Shown piece by piece: positions 59,380 to 64,000 of a stretch of 64,000 nt of DNA. The stretch lies in contig CM046303.1 of NCBI GenBank assembly GCA_025267735.1, positions 54,639,403 through 54,703,402 of the forward strand, read 5' to 3'. The notes below the pieces were generated by a model, which saw only the letters and a list, made by a program, of their open reading frames with translations, was not told the DNA's origin and searched no databases. Position 1 is the stretch's first letter, and each line of letters begins with the position of its first letter. The position numbers and the translations under genes were made by a program. The DNA is from Mactra quadrangularis. Lineage: Eukaryota; Mollusca; Bivalvia; Venerida; Mactridae.

Positions 59380-61323
59380 TCGCCCGAATCTGTTTTGAGT
59401 AAACATGGCGGCATTGTTTGATTTGTAAACGTCTCTTCTAAGTTCATTTTTTTCGAATTGGGACCCTTTAGTAGTTTCATTTCATAGTTGAGTTGACTCC
59501 AGGTTTTAGTTGTGTTTGACCTGCTAAATAAAAAAACATTAATGATCGCTGATAAACTCTGGAGACTAGATTGGGCTTAGTCAGATTCAACGATAGACGA
59601 ATTGTAAATCTTGCAATGTTGTTCAACTTCAAGAACCAGATGATTGGTTGTAAAGAAGTAAAGTTAAGGATGTGTCAGTATTTTTGAACACTGTAAGTAA
59701 CGATTTCATGTAGTATTACTATACTGAGTAAATGAGTATTTTGTTTATTCACCAAACCACGTTGGATTCGTCCCAAATAATTTCGCCCATTTTGCCATGG
59801 TTGGTCAGACCTAGAAGTGAACCTTCTGTAGTGCAGTCTGTTTTATTTGTGAGTCGCAGTAATATTAGTAAAAAGTAGTTATGAAATTTGACCATAATAT
59901 TGATGTTTCACATGATTGATACCTCGATTGATCCGTATGAATCACGTTCATACTGATGGGGTGGAGCCTGGAGGGGTACTGTCTGTTATGATTTTTTTTA
60001 TAAAACATACTTTATTTAATTTTAACAATAATGAGTTTATTTGAAGTCAAGATCGTCTGATCTAGACATGTTTGGTTGTAATCACTGTACAAAATAGTAA
60101 ACAGTTTACTGTCACTGATGTATATAGCTCTATCTCTCATTAAGTAACAACAAGGGGGTGGGACTTTCATGAACCAAACTTGCACACATTTCTAAACGTC
60201 ATTATTTGTGCATTCTCTTTGAAAGTGACATCTTCAATTCCATTCAGGTTCAATTATAATATTTCATCAAGTTTATTGGTTGTAAGATTGATTGAATAAT
60301 TTGTTAATTTTGTTCATTGTTACTTTTGTAGGAGTAGGATGATGTCAATAGAATGCATAATCCTGGCAGCAAGATATAGCTCATCTTGTGTAACAGTTTG
60401 TGGGGTTTATATTCAGCTGCATTTTTCATTCATGTAAGTATTATTGTCTGATCTATGCAACACTGCTCTAAAAAATTGACAAAATTATTCAAGAGGCTTG
60501 AAAAATATACACAATGTGTTTACATCTTGATCTTGATTGAAAATATAAATCAGGTAGTATTGTCAGTTAACAATAAACCCTTTCAATTTTATCTTTACCA
60601 TGGAACTAACATTTAAATGCATGAGTTATTTTTGTAGAAAAAAAGTTAAGAGCAGTGTTGCATTTATCTAACAGGTAATTTCAGCATTAAGATTGATTAA
60701 CCATTGGTCGGGATACATACTGAATTTTTTTAGTCTGAACATGTTTATCTTGTTTGCTTTCAATCAAGTTAAGTCCATGTAAAATAAATGTGAGGCACTT
60801 ATATGTGCTTTTTTCTAAATATAATGAGGAACTTTGATATCTCTTCAATGATAAAAGAAATGACTATCTAATGGACCCTCTTAATCACAAGACAAAATGA
60901 ATTTTAACATCATTTATTAACTTTAAATATGAAAAACACAAATAAGTTTTGAAAAATGTATTTGGTTACACAAATTCTTACAATACTTTATACAAATTAT
61001 AATTGAAATAATTCACACAGATATAATATTTTATCATCACTTGAAGTTGACTAGCATTCCAGAATCAGTTTATATTACATGTATATCATTGTTTTTGTCA
61101 CCAAAAAGTTGTTACTTGATTTGTAGAGAACTGTTTGTCCCAATGTTGTTATTTTTTACTCTATCAGCTCATTTAACTTGTTTGAAAATAGTATGCCTGA
61201 AAATAGAAAATGAACATAAACTTTATTTTCACTATGTTATATCATATCATATTAAGAATAATTTATATTTCATGTCATTTCAGGATATGCATATTCAACA
61301 AATATCAGATACTTTGTGTTACA
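59380..61323 (+). other. Possible spliced transcript, three exons (weak)
   Basis: A CpG-richer stretch near 59,335-59,420 could be a promoter/5' exon, with a donor GTAAGT after 59,692. A candidate second exon 60,332-60,433 (TTTTGTAG acceptor, GTAAGT donor) opens with ATGATG and encodes MMSIECIILAARYSSSC. A candidate third exon 61,284-61,323 (TTTCAG acceptor, GTAAGA donor) continues the frame. No protein family recognised, and such splice-site matches arise by chance. It could be a 5' untranslated region of a gene beyond the right edge or a non-coding RNA. Confidence 0.2.
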
Positions 61324-62900
61324 GTAAGAAAATTATATAAAGAAGGCACAGCATTCATATAAAGAATTTAAAAGATCAGAAGTTCTGCTGGAGTCCTTTT
61401 TGTATTTTCATTAACTTTCATTCAACTTAGAACAGATTATTCTTCTAACTGTCCAAGCAAAACCATGTTTATTATAATCCTACATGTGTCATTTTTTTAT
61501 TTTGATATTAAAATACTAATATGAAGCTTTTTGTTTTGTTTTGTACTTGTGATTTCTTTTAATAATATGCATATATGCATTTGTATTAATTATGTCAACA
61601 AATACAACATAAGATTGCCTAAAATAAGTGAAATGTTTGAAAATATGAGCCCTTGGAACTACATTATAATTCCAAGTTATTCAAGTTACATTTATCACTC
61701 ATCCTTGACATGTATTCAATGCACTTAACATAGAAAGTCTTCTACTAATACTGGAAGGTATAGATCTAATGACTTTTGACTCTGAAAGCTGAGGTTGCTT
61801 TCCAGTCATAAGCTCCTTGACATATGTAAAAAAGAATTACAATATGATTTCCCTGCAAGTAGATCTAGTCAATATTAAACTTATTGTGCAACAGTTACAT
61901 GTTAAAATACAAAAAATGATACTTGGTAAGTAAAGTGGGCTTTCAATGTATGACAGAGAAGTGTTTTGAAGAAGTCTAAAATTTAGTTTTTAACCACCAA
62001 AAACATAGATTTACCCGATTGAGCTGAAGCAGATTTTTTGTCATACTTGGCATTGCATTATGGTATACAAATTGCATTAGTTTCTGTCAGGAATTCTGAA
62101 AAAAAAAACAGTAAAAAAAATTAAAAAGCCTGTCAAATACTCTTTTATAACTGCTTTATTCTGGTAGTTGGAAAGCGAAAGTATCACAGTTACTTTCATT
62201 TCAATGTTCTTGAAAATAAAGGAACAGGAGGGGGAGGACAGATGTTTATCTACTTGAAGGATCCGCCCTTGAAATGTTTCTCTGAATTTAGTAGTGGGAC
62301 ACCGTTGATTTTCCAAAGGTAATGGTTCAGTGTTAGCACAATAAAATACAATATCAAGTACAAAAGCATAGTATGACCCAATGTGTATGTTAAGCTAGTT
62401 ATTCCTCAGAAACAAGTATCATTCACAAGGCTTCAATTTTCCGAAATTTCCTATTCTACATCCCGAATGAATACTGGGGTCTGGGAACAGACGCCGACAT
62501 GACGAAATGCAAGCTAGTTGAAGTCAGTGAAAATAAAGCACGTTTTTCTGTCAAATAATGGCGTTTCCATTCGTTTGATAAGCTTTATCTTACTATAAAA
62601 ATGACAAAGAATTACTATACTAACCATGAATGACTGAATTTCTTCACCAGAAAGTGATGTTTACAAACAAAATCAAAATGTCGTCATCATTGTAGAAGTT
62701 ATTTTTGGAAAACGTAAATTAGGTCATGCAGGACAGACACCACTATAACTTCACGAGGAGTAATATTGATTATTTCCCTTGGCGTTTAGTAAAAGTTTTC
62801 TTTTCAAGGTAAAATTTGCGGTCATTAAAAAGAAAAAAAAGGTATTCAAATTTTATTTTGATAAAATCCGCGGATACAGTAGCTAATAAAATGCATTTCA
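61324..62900. other. Intergenic, nothing recognised
   Basis: AT-rich, no credible ORF. A minus-strand open frame at 62,077-62,316 shows no family features. Confidence 0.35.
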
Positions 62901-63309
62901 TGCAAGCGTGATTTTCGTACATAATGAGGACGAACTACAACGTGGCCGAGACGAGTTACCGACGTGCATTATGGGAATGCACGGGTTGTACGTGCAAAGG
63001 GAGTTAACTCCAAAATCAAGGGCAGGTAACACACTTAGCAACGCTAAAAGAACGACTTTTAACGGCCCCTTGTGTCGTTACCAAACGTTTCCTGACCAAA
63101 ATGCATGCGTCATATATCTTAGAATTGTCATTTTTATTGAATTAGCAAAAAACATAGGCATGTTTGACAGCGTGTTGAGTTCTACTTTAATGTTAGTACA
63201 TGAGATGAAACGTAGTATGTGCGTTTTTAAATGTACTCAGTATAGTTTTGTCCGAAAAATATTGGCATTTTGAGAGAGGTCGATCGAGGAAGTTATAACT
63301 TTACCATCG

Positions 63310-63745
63310 GACTTACCTCGGCGATCTTCTATGCAGATAAATCTCAGATATCATAAGGTAAAAAAGTAGATCTACGAAGTTAGTTTCTGTAGTAATGTAG
63401 TCTGAACTGCAAAGAAATACAACGTGTGAGACGTTGTTCTGATGTGATGATGAGATAAACGTGTAACAAGGTTATTATTAAATGCTGACATGCAAATGAC
63501 AAATGGGCGTGTTTCTATGTATATAGAGACAGTCCAGGGCCATTTGCTATGACTTCTGAATGATGTTTTTTATAGCTAATTAGTAATCTAGCATACACAT
63601 TTTTAATAATATTGATTTTACACGTCGATGTATAAACAACTTGCCAGGGAGTTAATCGTCGGACCTTATAGACTGGTAGTATTTCTACAACGTCTTATTT
63701 CCGGGGTATATCTTCGTAGATGATCGCCGAGGTTGTTCCAAATGA
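63310..63745. repeat. Possible inverted-repeat element
   Basis: ACCTCGGCGATCTTCTATGC at 63,315-63,334 and, inverted, CGTAGATGATCGCCGAGGT near 63,715-63,735 are about 85% complementary. Likely the ends of a small element; boundaries not defined. Confidence 0.45.
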
Positions 63746-63897
63746 TAACTTAGTCAAAAATTTCAAATATTATCGGTCGTTTTCAGTTCCTCTGTTCGGT
63801 TAACATGTGGTATGTATTTTATTTCGTATTCACGGTTCCATGTTCTAACAGAAACCAACATCTTATTATAGTTTATAATAATACATTTTAATCTATC

Positions 63898-64000
63898 ATG
63901 CTTGTTTGTTTGATTGTTTGTTGGTTTTAACGCCGTGGCAACACATTGTATAGGTCATATGACGACGGTCAGTCAACCTACTCACTCCTCCTGGAAAGGT
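63898..64000 (-). repeat. SINE-B 3' part, reverse orientation, cut by window edge
   Basis: TTGTTTGTTGGTTTTAACGC, CAACACATTGTATAGGTCAT and GTCAGTCAACCTACTCACTC are the reverse complement of the SINE-B tail; the head would lie beyond 64,000. Confidence 0.8.

Noticed and set aside
62077..62316. Minus-strand ORF of 79 codons
   Set aside because: No ATG at its start (TTG), no family, no splice context; treated as chance.
62908..63273. Plus-strand ORF of 121 codons
   Set aside because: Composition and motifs do not resemble a protein family, and it begins near a repeat-like AAGGGAGTTAACTCC phrase; not supported as a gene.

Overview
The window is AT-rich animal nuclear DNA, most likely from a bivalve mollusc. 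The basis for that is a many-exon gene with GT/AG introns, a polycystin-1-type receptor, several tRNA-headed SINE families, and a tandem element with the wording that is common in bivalve genomes (GACCTTGACCTTTGA, then GACGGACGGACG and TTTCGGGCATAT). Species and phylum are inference; the eukaryotic, metazoan nature is read directly from the gene.

The left half (about 108-33,024, minus strand) is one gene. I joined 31 exons by splice sites and phase, and every junction closes in frame. The result is an open reading frame of 2,263 codons plus 2 nt, from a start codon at 33,024 to the left edge, where the gene runs out of the window. In order the protein has a signal peptide, a complete eight-cysteine WSC domain split over two exons, a PKD-like repeat, a compact eight-cysteine module, a long run of PKD-like repeats (one 1,239-nt exon carries several), a REJ (receptor for egg jelly) region, and the start of the stretch that precedes the GPS/GAIN site in polycystins. 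The GPS, PLAT domain and membrane segments expected of the family would lie beyond coordinate 1. The introns hold a 2.8-kb terminal-inverted-repeat element ending 11 bases from a splice donor, a 687-bp foldback element full of CGCAT-like words, SINEs and tandem duplications.

The right half (33-64 kb) is gene-poor and dominated by repeats: SINE-A copies (one with an 11-bp target-site duplication), SINE-B copies, SINE-C copies, a near-palindromic composite element at 34.7-36.3 kb with a third arm at 57.3 kb, a diverged duplication at 36.6-38.6 kb interrupted by a hairpin element in one copy, a 4-copy ~155-bp tandem, a 12-copy 43-bp array, a 4-copy 38-bp array, and a TIR element at 54.8-55.7 kb made of repeated TTTTTCACAA words. 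A Tc1-family DD34E transposase pseudogene with its middle deleted sits at 58.2-59.0 kb. A possible spliced plus-strand transcript starts near 59.4 kb, but support is weak.

No other protein-coding gene could be supported.
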